From CAUTUX01 sp963532875 (GTDB lineage: Bacteria; Bacillota; Clostridia; Christensenellales; CAG-917): a DNA stretch of 33,065 nucleotides. The position numbers were made by a program, and so were the translations under genes. Positions 13,607 to 22,032 of this stretch are shown here, in pieces. Position 1 is the stretch's first letter. Every line of letters begins with the position of its first letter. The notes under the pieces were generated by a model, which was given only the letters and a program-made list of their open reading frames with translations, was not told the DNA's origin and did no database searches. The stretch covers positions 1 through 33,065 of the forward strand of contig CAUSLO010000010.1 of the NCBI GenBank assembly GCA_963532875.1, in the 5' to 3' direction.

Positions 13607-16585
13607 TTACTTAACGCTATCTCCAAATCCAAACCAATTAAAACTATTACGATATTTATCGTCTGCGCTTTCCCCTTGTTTCGCACCAAGTGCTTCATTT
13701 GAAAAGAAATCACTTATATAGTTGTTTAAAATTGTTTCTTTAAAGATGTGGTATTTGTTAAGTTGTTCAAAATCTTTTTTCGTTATGCCTGTCGCCTCAA
13801 GGAATCTGTTTGGATCTGCGTTTTTAAATATCTCATTGAAATTAGTTTCTCTGTATACACTGATGTATAAAAACTCAAAAAGCCTTACAAGTATATGTTT
13901 AAGAATGTTACCAATGTCCTCTTTGGATTTTAAATCTGGGTCAATTTTTGCCAATGTGTTTCGCACTGCTTGTTTAAAAGAATTTACATAACAATTCATA
14001 TAAATCATCCCACGATATTTCTCTGGAATGTTCTCTTTCCCTTTTAAATACCTATTCACAAAGTCGTTAATTTTGTTAGACGTTTCTTTGCAATACTCGA
14101 TGTCTTCGCCAAATTCTTCTTTTATCTTATCAACGAACTTAAGTCCATCTGCTTTGCCACACTGCAGTTTCTTAATTTGAAAATCCAATCCTTTTAGATA
14201 ATCTCTCTTAAAGCCATTGCTAAACCATATCCTTTGTTGTTCGTTATATCCAGTGGGCATATATTCGCTTATATACCTTTCTATCGCATCATCAATAACT
14301 TTTTGTACCTCTTCGGAATCATAATCCCCATACTTTCTCATGTCATTTAAGCCAAGTTCATACCCCTTCCGACCTCCTTGTGTCGCTTCTGGCGTATTAA
14401 ACCCCTTATTATCTGGTTTTGGGAAATATGTGCGTGTTTTTGGTTTGCTGAATTTTGCATGCGCAAAGACCTTCTTTAATATCGAACTAACCTCTGGATC
14501 ATTCATCATTTCGGCAATTGTTTCGTCATTTTCAATTCCTGTTACTTTCTGGATATTGGCAATTCTTTTTGAAAATGGTATTCCACTTGAATCTCCAAAC
14601 TCCGCAAGTTGGAAGAAAACATCTTCGCTTATTTTATTTGCTATATCGCCATTTATGAAAATTGGAATATACCTAACTATTAGCTTTGCTATTTCTAATT
14701 TAGTTACTTGATACTCACTAGCAGACTCCTCTGCGTAATTGAGAAGCAATGCACTTGCTCGATCAATATTGAAATCAAATACTAACGACTCTCTTTTTAA
14801 AATTTTATCATTTTCTTTGTATGGTGTTTGAACTCTGAAAATTGCTTGGAAGTATTGTTCTGGACTACTCAAATCTTTCAATACAAATACACTTGACCAT
14901 TTCTTTACAGTTACTCCTATTGTTAATTTGTTTACTGTTATCGCTATTGATCCAAATTTCCCCTTATTATCTGCTTCTTGAATGTTTGTATTTAAATATC
15001 TCAATGCTCGTTTGCCTGCTCCAACTGATTGTTGCGATAGGTTAATAATTTGATATTTGCTGAAATAATCATCTTCAAGTAACAAGTCCGCCATCGCTTC
15101 ACACGCATTCTGGGTTGGCATGAGCCACAAACTGTGCTTAATTTTATTAGAAATCTCATTTGCTGAATATGGAGATATATAATTCGGTTGCACTTTTTTA
15201 CCAGATATAACCCCTAACCATTCTTTAATTGCTGACTCGTATAAAAAGGTGCACGGCAAACTTGAGTTGTAATCCTTTTCTGTTTCAAAAAACCTATTCA
15301 ACGAAAAATATGATTTCCCTAAAATCTTGTCTTCAGAAAAAATTTTGTCTGTTAGGTTTGAAAAAAGATTAGCCATATTGTATCCAAAGATTCTCATATC
15401 TGGGAAATGCTCATAATCTGGATTTACTACTTCAAAATTATCCTCTTCACTCTTAGGATACTTATTTCGTTGCTCATCAAAATATGAATATGTATAACTT
15501 GATTCGTCTGTGAATTCTCCTCGTGCTAAAACCTTAAATGGAGTTCCCGATAGACATAAGGTTTTTTTTGTGTGTATATTAAATTTTCTTAATATTGAAT
15601 CTGCATCATTTGCTTTCCCATTATTTAATTCTTTCGCATAATCTCCTTCAAGATCTTCAAATGTTTCTTGGGTTCTACTGTTCCAAGCCCCAAAGTGGTA
15701 TTCATCCAGTATTACTAAGTCCCAATCAACATCACTAACTTGTTTGAGTCTTGCCTTAACTGTTTTATCTTTGGTTTTCCCTAGATAGTTTTGTAAAGAT
15801 AAAAATAAAACAAAGGATTCGCTACTTGTGGTCAACAGATTGAATTCGCCTCTTTTTAAGTTTTCGTCTGTGTAGTACCTGTATTCTTTTTCAATATGGT
15901 TTAAGTCTTCCCTCCAAGAGTCCTCAACTGCTGGAACAAATGTGAGGATTAAGATTTTATCTATTCCCGCTTCTTCACAATATTTGTATGTTGTATACGA
16001 TTTTCCAAAACGCATTTTGCAGTTTAGTAAAAACCTAACACCTTTCTCGCTTTCAAAATATGCTTTAATTTTATCTATACATTCTCTCTGTTCTTTACGT
16101 GGAACAAAAACCGTTTTTTCGTTGTCTCTTACTTTTTTGAATAGATCTATCAACTCTTCCTTTGGAACATTTATAAACCACTCTTGCTCTTTCTCAACAA
16201 TTCCCGCCTCTTCAAATTGTATCCTTTTATGCACCTTATAATCTTTAAAATCATCCTTATTAAAATCTAGACATACTCCCCAATAACAAACTTCTCTCTC
16301 CAATCCATATTTAGAGTATTGTTCTCCTGTGAGAGCAACTTCTTTTTCTTGCACACTAATTCTTGATTTTATTGCACGCCAAAATGTTTCGCCCATTTTA
16401 CATTTTGTCATCCCTACTTTTATACCATGGGTTGTAAATTTAGTAAGTTGATACATATATAAAACTATTAAATCTTGGTTTGTATTGTTTTTATCATCTA
16501 AAGAATAAGTAACTAAGCCCTGTTTTGTTTTAACTTCATCTGTATTATTAAGAAATGAGGATTTGCTAACTGTAACTTCTGACAT
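13607..16585 (-). CDS. GIY-YIG-like plus SF2 helicase restriction subunit
   Basis: 992 aa. The N-terminus (about 40-125: VLYMYQL, IKVGMTK at 55-61, RAIKSRI, KVHKRI) resembles the T5orf172/GIY-YIG nuclease fold. A superfamily 2 helicase follows: KMRFGKSY (190-197, Walker A variant), LDEYHFGAW (DEYH 294-297), LSGTPF (345-350), and QAIFRVQTPY as motif VI. The last 350 residues are of unknown fold. It would be the ATP-dependent, DNA-cutting arm of the RM cassette formed with 16586-19232. The ATG directly follows the TAA of the methylase C-terminal part, and GGAGG lies across that stop, indicating tight coupling. Confidence 0.85.
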   Translation of the reverse strand: MSEVTVSKSSFLNNTDEVKTKQGLVTYSLDDKNNTNQDLIVLYMYQLTKFTTHGIKVGMTKCKMGETFWRAIKSRISVQEKEVALTGEQYSKYGLEREVCYWGVCLDFNKDDFKDYKVHKRIQFEEAGIVEKEQEWFINVPKEELIDLFKKVRDNEKTVFVPRKEQRECIDKIKAYFESEKGVRFLLNCKMRFGKSYTTYKYCEEAGIDKILILTFVPAVEDSWREDLNHIEKEYRYYTDENLKRGEFNLLTTSSESFVLFLSLQNYLGKTKDKTVKARLKQVSDVDWDLVILDEYHFGAWNSRTQETFEDLEGDYAKELNNGKANDADSILRKFNIHTKKTLCLSGTPFKVLARGEFTDESSYTYSYFDEQRNKYPKSEEDNFEVVNPDYEHFPDMRIFGYNMANLFSNLTDKIFSEDKILGKSYFSLNRFFETEKDYNSSLPCTFLYESAIKEWLGVISGKKVQPNYISPYSANEISNKIKHSLWLMPTQNACEAMADLLLEDDYFSKYQIINLSQQSVGAGKRALRYLNTNIQEADNKGKFGSIAITVNKLTIGVTVKKWSSVFVLKDLSSPEQYFQAIFRVQTPYKENDKILKRESLVFDFNIDRASALLLNYAEESASEYQVTKLEIAKLIVRYIPIFINGDIANKISEDVFFQLAEFGDSSGIPFSKRIANIQKVTGIENDETIAEMMNDPEVSSILKKVFAHAKFSKPKTRTYFPKPDNKGFNTPEATQGGRKGYELGLNDMRKYGDYDSEEVQKVIDDAIERYISEYMPTGYNEQQRIWFSNGFKRDYLKGLDFQIKKLQCGKADGLKFVDKIKEEFGEDIEYCKETSNKINDFVNRYLKGKENIPEKYRGMIYMNCYVNSFKQAVRNTLAKIDPDLKSKEDIGNILKHILVRLFEFLYISVYRETNFNEIFKNADPNRFLEATGITKKDFEQLNKYHIFKETILNNYISDFFSNEALGAKQGESADDKYRNSFNWFGFGDSVK

Positions 16586-17014
16586 TTAGTCCTCCATTTC
16601 CTTAATGTTTTTCTGAATGAAGTCGATTTCTTCTTGATTTAACTTATATTTCTTAAATAACTGTATGTCTAATCCGTTAATATTGTCATCCCAATTGATA
16701 TCAGAGTTGGCGGTAAAGTCTTGGATTGGGACAAATCTATATGTTCTTTGCGTTGTATTCTGTGTTTGCTTCTGAATTCCAACTAAGGCTCTAAAGAATT
16801 TCGTTTTAATATACTTAATAACATTTGAGGCTTGCATTTCCGTATCAAATGGTCCGATTTCTAAAAACGTTTCCGTGCATGCCTCTCCTGGCGTACTAAG
16901 TACTGGCGTACTAGGAACTTCTCCTATTGCTCCACACCCATATGCCTTTGCGATTAAGACTTTATACTTCTGAAAACATGGGCTCATCTTTGGGAATGGG
17001 TAATCTTTAGCCAA
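16586..17014 (-). CDS. C-terminal part of Eco57I-type methylase, out of frame
   Basis: 142 aa from a TTG at 17014; the frame is open further back to the G9 tract at 17063-17071. The sequence (YKVLIAKAYGCGAIGEV, ACTETFLEIGPF, YIKTKFFRALVG, RFVPIQDF) is the C-terminal region of Eco57I/TaqI-like adenine methylases, a part that contributes to DNA recognition. It has no sign of an independent start signal. One added G in the tract joins it to the upstream part as one 573-residue protein. Either the gene is switched off by tract length, or the base is missing in the assembly. Confidence 0.8.
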   Translation of the reverse strand: MAKDYPFPKMSPCFQKYKVLIAKAYGCGAIGEVPSTPVLSTPGEACTETFLEIGPFDTEMQASNVIKYIKTKFFRALVGIQKQTQNTTQRTYRFVPIQDFTANSDINWDDNINGLDIQLFKKYKLNQEEIDFIQKNIKEMED

Positions 17015-17043
17015 GTATTTCCAAGTTCTTTCTTTGTTTTCGC

Positions 17044-18306
17044 CTAAGCCGAAAACCCTATACCCCCCCCCGCTATTTCGTTGTTTGAAAATTCTGGCAA
17101 GCCATACTTTGTTGCATTCACCATTGTTTCCCCTTCTAAGCCATATGGCTTACGAGGGGAAACAATGGTGTCTAACATCTCCTTACTGGCTTTTTTAACT
17201 TTATTCAAAATTGAAATCAAAATTTCATCTCTTATAAATACATCACATCCATCCTCTCTAAGGAATCTTCTGCTTTTTCTAGGTGCTCCGCTTGCCATAT
17301 GTGTTTCTATGTCACACTCACTACTATGGTCTCTATCCCACAAGAAAAAACATATTCCACCTTTTATATCATTGCTTGGGAAGCATTCCTTTGGGTTCAC
17401 AAAATCCACAAGTTTAACAAATCGTCTATCGCTTAGCATTTCATCTCTGAAATCGTCAAGCCCCTTTCCGCATGCCATCCATCTTGAAGGCATAATCATG
17501 CTAATGTATTTTGGATTTAGTGTTTTTGCTTGCTGTACAAATTTTTGATAAATCGGCATTGCACTTGCTTGTGCTCCTCCATCACTTAATTGATATGGCG
17601 GGTTGCCAATTATTACATCGAACTTCATGTTTCTATCTCCCTTGAAAAATCTATCTTGTAAGTGCTCTAAAATTTTATATCCATCAAAATGGATAAACTC
17701 ATATGCATATGTCTCTCTTTGATTTTTATCATTGTACGCTGACTTTTCGTCAATGCCACAATATTTACATTTCTTCCCATTGCTTGAATAATCATGGTCT
17801 GTATTTGGGGTTAAGATGTTACCTTCCGTTGTATCAAACCAAGTTCCATTCCCAATTGCATAACCGTTGACATAGTGTCCTTTCTCTTTTATACCATCGC
17901 ACTTCCTGTTTGCATCACAACAATAATATAGAGTCCTTCTTGCAACATCTGATGTGAATCGTGTTTGTCCTAAAGAATAAATCATGTGTTGCAGGATATG
18001 TTTCTTTCTCGTTTCCTCATCCCTTATTACTTCTTTAAGACCCTTGTCTAATCTTAAGGCTATTTCTCTCTCAAATATTCCGTTCTTCGTTGCTGGATTT
18101 AACCACTTATAATTTGGATTGCTCCAAACTTCCTCTGGCAAAATATCCAATATCTTTCCGCATGTTGTGCTTGGTGTGAATACTTCGTCATTGCCAACAT
18201 TTGTGATTGTCTCTAAAATGTCAAAGTTTTCAAGGTATTCTACAGCCTCCTCTATTAGTGTAAGATGTTGTTTTTCACCACTTAGAGCATCGTTTTTATT
18301 TCCCAA
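17044..18306 (-). CDS. Eco57I-type adenine-specific methylase, N-terminal part
   Basis: 420 aa before a stop caused by the reading frame after the G9 tract. NDEVFTP and LNPATKNGIFERE give the SAM-binding motif I region, FDVIIGNPPYQLSDGG holds the catalytic NPPY, and SMIMPSRWMACGKGLDDFR plus DIKGGICFFLWDRD are family marks. It would methylate adenine N6. The protein stops inside the recognition half and continues in another frame at 16586-17014. A start 8 bases after the stop of the subunit at 18315-19232 shows co-translation. In the current frame the product is truncated and probably inactive or altered in specificity. Confidence 0.85.
   Translation of the reverse strand: MGNKNDALSGEKQHLTLIEEAVEYLENFDILETITNVGNDEVFTPSTTCGKILDILPEEVWSNPNYKWLNPATKNGIFEREIALRLDKGLKEVIRDEETRKKHILQHMIYSLGQTRFTSDVARRTLYYCCDANRKCDGIKEKGHYVNGYAIGNGTWFDTTEGNILTPNTDHDYSSNGKKCKYCGIDEKSAYNDKNQRETYAYEFIHFDGYKILEHLQDRFFKGDRNMKFDVIIGNPPYQLSDGGAQASAMPIYQKFVQQAKTLNPKYISMIMPSRWMACGKGLDDFRDEMLSDRRFVKLVDFVNPKECFPSNDIKGGICFFLWDRDHSSECDIETHMASGAPRKSRRFLREDGCDVFIRDEILISILNKVKKASKEMLDTIVSPRKPYGLEGETMVNATKYGLPEFSNNEIAGGGIGFSA
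17063..17071 (-). repeat. G9 homopolymer in the methylase coding strand
   Basis: Nine G on the coding strand (nine C on the plus strand) lie where the methylase frame breaks. Nine gives a stop 8 codons later; ten, or seven, restores a single frame of about 573 residues. This is the layout of a contingency (phase-variable) tract. Confidence 0.75.
17119..17170. repeat. 52-bp near-perfect palindrome inside the methylase gene
   Basis: Arms CACCATTGTTTCCCCT (17119-17134) and its exact complement (17155-17170) enclose three unmatched or part-matched bases on each side and a perfect 14-bp centre AAGCCATATGGCTT (17138-17151). Both strands therefore encode nearly the same peptide (TIVSP.KPYGL.GETMV). 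It lies 47 bp upstream of the G9 tract in the direction of transcription. Confidence 0.85.
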
Positions 18307-18314
18307 TATTTACC

Positions 18315-19232
18315 TCATAACAAATTTTCATATTTTACTTTTCTATTAGTATCCCAGTCCATTATCACACATTTTATACCATTGTGATTCTTCAACGTGT
18401 CATTTTCACATCCCGGGCATTTTTGTTCTTCGTTTTCACTGTTCCCCCAAAGGTCAAGTTTTAATTCTTGCTCTACATGACAAGAATATGGCACTACTAG
18501 TTTTAATCCATCCATCTGCCATATGTTCCAACTAATAATCTCTGCTATTTCTAATAATAGTTCGTGTGGGGCGTCCGTATCGAATTTATTCTTATAGTAT
18601 TCCTTATATGAATCTAGCAAATTTGTTCTTGCTATGTATAGGTTGTCTCCTTGAAATTCAAACCCATAAGTTGATTTCATTGCTGTTTTAGAATAGTCTA
18701 ACCACTCTTCGTAAGTGTTCGCATTTTCGCTTAAAACTCTAAATTTCCTATCAAGAATCCCAATTCTTTCTGAAAGGGGTATCCTCTCACCACTAACTGA
18801 GTCATATATGTTCGCAATATAAGGTGCTTCTCCACAACACATTTCAAGTCTAATGCTCTTTATATAGTCTTGCCATTTGTGAGAATTGTTAAAGATTATC
18901 ATATCTGTCTTTATCCATGAGTTATTTTTATTCTCTTCGTTGAAGACTCCTTTCTGCTCAAACCATGCATCATCTACCAGGTTGTTCTGCTTATTAATAA
19001 TCCATGTTGGAGTGAATACTTCTGCATTGTCTTTACTTCGTATTAATTGTTCCCTCTTACTTTTTTTGCTTCGTGGTTTTATTACGGACAAATACTGTTC
19101 TTTTATTTCTTGGTCTCTGCCATACCCACTACCTTTTTTTTCATAATGCTCAGTTCCCCATATTATGTTCTTTTTAGTAGTTCTATCTTTTAAAAGAATT
19201 TTTATAATTTCTTGCTTTTCTATATCTACCAT
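18315..19232 (-). CDS. Restriction-modification subunit M (partial methylase fold)
   Basis: 305 aa. It belongs to the family annotated as restriction endonuclease subunit M that precedes Eco57I-type methylases: IIWGTEHYEKKGSGYG, AEVFTPTWIINKQNNLVD, IRLEMCCGEAPYIANIYD, EIISWNIWQMDGLKLVVP and a zinc-like CPGCEND near the end. The CGEAPY segment resembles a SAM-binding motif, but no NPPY/DPPY is present, so it probably supports rather than performs methylation. It is first in the cassette, 8 bases ahead of the methylase; a weak SD (AAAGGTAAG) precedes the ATG. Confidence 0.8.
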   Translation of the reverse strand: MVDIEKQEIIKILLKDRTTKKNIIWGTEHYEKKGSGYGRDQEIKEQYLSVIKPRSKKSKREQLIRSKDNAEVFTPTWIINKQNNLVDDAWFEQKGVFNEENKNNSWIKTDMIIFNNSHKWQDYIKSIRLEMCCGEAPYIANIYDSVSGERIPLSERIGILDRKFRVLSENANTYEEWLDYSKTAMKSTYGFEFQGDNLYIARTNLLDSYKEYYKNKFDTDAPHELLLEIAEIISWNIWQMDGLKLVVPYSCHVEQELKLDLWGNSENEEQKCPGCENDTLKNHNGIKCVIMDWDTNRKVKYENLL

Positions 19233-19240
19233 TAATCTTA

Positions 19241-19725
19241 CCTTTTTATCTCTAACGTTGCTTTACATCTGTGCTTGCTCGCCGTCTCAACAATTTCTAT
19301 TATATTGGATTTTAATAAATTTATGAACTTCTTCAATACACACTTGTATTCATTGTGTATTTCTTAATGACATGATGGTAAAACTATATTTCCTTTTCAC
19401 ATAATCATTCCTATAGTGTAAAGGTTATTTGTATCATGTATTTACCTATATTCTTAAGTCGAAGTAGGGTTTGTTTTTCTTCTTCCATAATTAAGTTTAT
19501 TGCATTAAACTCATAAAAATGTGTCAATGTTTTGCGTTGTTCTTTTGTTTTTACTAATATGTGGGCTGTTCACAAACTTGACAATTAATAGTCCTGTCTA
19601 AATTTTGACGACTCCAGCATCTGAAAGCAAACATCCATTCTCATCATTCTTGTCTCATTTTTTTTTCGTAGGTTATAAAATATACATTTACACTTTGTTT
19701 TCTTGTTCGGTCAGAGTGCCCCTCA
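19241..19725. other. Gene-free 485-bp gap between two RM systems
   Basis: No convincing gene is seen. It holds a perfect 8-bp inverted repeat AATACACA (19335-19342) and TGTGTATT (19354-19361), about 105-130 bp upstream of the subunit M gene and suitable as an operator. Further upstream are TTGACA boxes on both strands, for example at 19579-19584 on the plus strand, and an A8 tract. Short open runs (about 40 codons) lack start signals and may be remains of a lost control gene. Confidence 0.5.
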
Positions 19726-20811
19726 TCATTTGAATCTCACTTGCAAATTAAGTTTTATGAAACTTTCGCCATTCTCGCTGTACACTTCGCCAAAGCCATG
19801 CCTTGATGTAGATGCTGTCTCGTATTTAGTATTCTGCAATAAATATTCTTCAAAAGAATTTCTGTTATATATATGATATGCCAAAACGTTTCCTTCCTTT
19901 GTAACTATGATGTAACCTCCTGTAGCCTCATCCACACCATCCCAAGCAGTACTTGGTTTCATCCCCAACGCAACTGCGGTTAAGAATTTTTTAAATTTGT
20001 ATTTGTACGTATTTACGCTGCCATAGTTCATAGGGTTCTCTTGTTCAAGTTTCGCGACTATTTCATCACAATTACTAATCCCATCTCTATAATAATATAA
20101 AAGCGTTTCAGCAATTATTTTGTCCATATTGCTATCAACTAAAACCAAATTATCCTCAAAGTTTTTATTCTCCATTCCACAATATTCAAGAATTGCGTTC
20201 TCTTCAATTATTTTACTTATGCGTCCTCTAACGTCGATATGATATTTTCCGCCAACCACTTTACATATTTCGTTTATTTCTCTTATTGAGTCAGTATACA
20301 TATTCTTTATTTTATAAATAAAATTTGTTGTTTTTCCTGCATTCAACAAAGTAGGTGGCGATCCAATTTCTGATTTTATTGAAAATCCAACAGTTGGACT
20401 GTAGCCTGTGTTTATATCAATAATTTTTACTCTTATATCACTTTTATCGTTTGCTGAGGCTGAAAGTTTGTAACATAAAATTTTATCCATGAATTTCTGT
20501 GTCTTCTCTACTGAAAAAGCACCTACAGAATTTTCTCCATTTATTTCATTGAACAATTGTGCAGATTCGACTATAAAATCGCTTGTTGACAATTCTTGTA
20601 CCTTTGACCCATTAAGATATATTGTTACCCCTTCACCAACGACATATTCTTTAATTTCGCCTTTGCTTTCTTCTCTAATTATTTTGATTATGGGAAAATA
20701 TACATCATCCAATTTGTTTAATTTGCTATCGGCTGCATACAGTTTACCTTCCGCTAAAAGTCTCAATAATACATATATCTCCGACCATTCTCCTTTATTC
20801 CCCTTAAGCAT
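19726..20811 (-). CDS. HpaII-family type II restriction endonuclease
   Basis: 361 aa, close to R.HpaII in length. NKGEWSEIYVLLRLLAEGKL at the N-terminus and FSIKSEIGSPPTLLNAGKT in the middle are hallmarks of the HpaII family, which cleaves CCGG. The ATG at 20811 is chosen over a GTG at 20820 because the SD AAAGGTGA would overlap the GTG. The SD overlaps the methylase stop region, so the two are coupled and the methylase is translated first, protecting host DNA. CCGG specificity is inferred from family and from the HpaII-like methylase beside it. Confidence 0.9.
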   Translation of the reverse strand: MLKGNKGEWSEIYVLLRLLAEGKLYAADSKLNKLDDVYFPIIKIIREESKGEIKEYVVGEGVTIYLNGSKVQELSTSDFIVESAQLFNEINGENSVGAFSVEKTQKFMDKILCYKLSASANDKSDIRVKIIDINTGYSPTVGFSIKSEIGSPPTLLNAGKTTNFIYKIKNMYTDSIREINEICKVVGGKYHIDVRGRISKIIEENAILEYCGMENKNFEDNLVLVDSNMDKIIAETLLYYYRDGISNCDEIVAKLEQENPMNYGSVNTYKYKFKKFLTAVALGMKPSTAWDGVDEATGGYIIVTKEGNVLAYHIYNRNSFEEYLLQNTKYETASTSRHGFGEVYSENGESFIKLNLQVRFK

Positions 20812-20822
20812 AGTTCTCACCT

Positions 20823-21854
20823 TTAAATAGCAACTTTTTCAAATATCTCTGCTCTTTTAATTGTTTCCATATTCATCTTTTCAAGTTGCACCTTTATCTG
20901 TTCTGCGATTGCTCTCACAACTGGCACTGTAACGGAATTCCCAAACTGCTTATACAAATGCGTATCTGCAACTACAAACTTAAAATCGTTTGGAAACCCT
21001 TGTAACCTTGCCCATTCTCTCGGAGTCATCTTGCGAACAGACTCTCTATTAACCTCGCCTCGTATGTGGGTAACTGGAGTGAAATCTGTTAAGCGTTCAT
21101 CAATTATAAGATTTTTCTCTCTCCCCATACCTCCGCATACAACTGCACCTGCCACAGAATCAAGTTCTCTAATTTCATATCCAAACCCATTTCCTTTTGA
21201 GAGATGTCTCTCTTTATGCCTTTTCAGTGCAACCAAATAGGTGGTAGATAAATAATATTTAGACGATACTTCATTCTCCTCAACTATATCTTTTATCACC
21301 TTTGTACTATCTGTTTTTTCAGGAAATATAAATCTTTCAGGAGCTATATCGTTTCTAAATCCTACAATATAAATCCTTTCCCTATTTTGCGGCACACCGA
21401 AATTTCTACTATTTAATATTCTATAAAATACCGTATAACCCAAATCCTCTAAAATGCTTTTTATAACTCGAAATGTTTGACCCTTGTCATGATTAAGGAG
21501 ATTCTTTACATTTTCGCAAAATACTACCTTCGGTTTATGATATTTGATTATTCTCGCTACATTAAAAAATAACGTGCCTCTTGCATCCTCAAAACCTCTT
21601 CGCTGTCCTGCAAGTGAAAAGGCTTGGCAGGGGAATCCTGCAAGCAATATATCGTGTCTAGGAATATCCTTTTCATCGACTTTAGTAATATCTCCAGAAA
21701 CCTCTAATCCATCATCAAAATTTGCTCTATAAGTCTCTACTGCTTTATTATCCCATTCGCTTGCAAATACTGTTCTAATCTCGTTTTTAAATGCTTGGTC
21801 AAAGCCAAGTCTTATTCCGCCTATCCCTGCAAATAAATCAATTGATCTATACAT
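20823..21854 (-). CDS. DNA (cytosine-5) methyltransferase, HpaII-like
   Basis: 343 aa. FAGIGG (8-13) is motif I, GFPCQAFS holds catalytic Cys76, ENVKNLLNHDKG is motif VI, and RERIYIVGFR is motif VIII. The target region KYYLSTTYLVALKRHKERH and the following GNGFGYEI are very like M.HpaII, supporting 5-methylcytosine at CCGG. The conserved end KQFGNSVTVPVVRAIAEQI closes the fold. The ATG at 21854 is preferred to the one at 21872, as GAGG lies 8 bases before it and none precedes the other. Confidence 0.93.
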   Translation of the reverse strand: MYRSIDLFAGIGGIRLGFDQAFKNEIRTVFASEWDNKAVETYRANFDDGLEVSGDITKVDEKDIPRHDILLAGFPCQAFSLAGQRRGFEDARGTLFFNVARIIKYHKPKVVFCENVKNLLNHDKGQTFRVIKSILEDLGYTVFYRILNSRNFGVPQNRERIYIVGFRNDIAPERFIFPEKTDSTKVIKDIVEENEVSSKYYLSTTYLVALKRHKERHLSKGNGFGYEIRELDSVAGAVVCGGMGREKNLIIDERLTDFTPVTHIRGEVNRESVRKMTPREWARLQGFPNDFKFVVADTHLYKQFGNSVTVPVVRAIAEQIKVQLEKMNMETIKRAEIFEKVAI

Positions 21855-22032
21855 TTTGTTTTCCTCGTTCATATCTACTGTGTTTTAACTTCATTACTAT
21901 TTCTCAATATCTTTCTTTCTTACGTAAAGATTGTACAAACTTGTAGTTTCTTGATTATCAAATTTCACATAACTTCATACAACATTTCTTCATAAAGTTT
22001 ATAGCCCTCTAACAGATACATACTGTCATTTC

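Noticed and set aside
17081..17548. Plus-strand protein with TIVSPSKPYGLRGETMV
   Set aside because: It is antisense to the methylase; the resemblance comes from the 52-bp palindrome.
19238..19363. About 41-codon open frame before subunit M
   Set aside because: No start codon with SD, overlaps an inverted repeat, and no recognisable domain.
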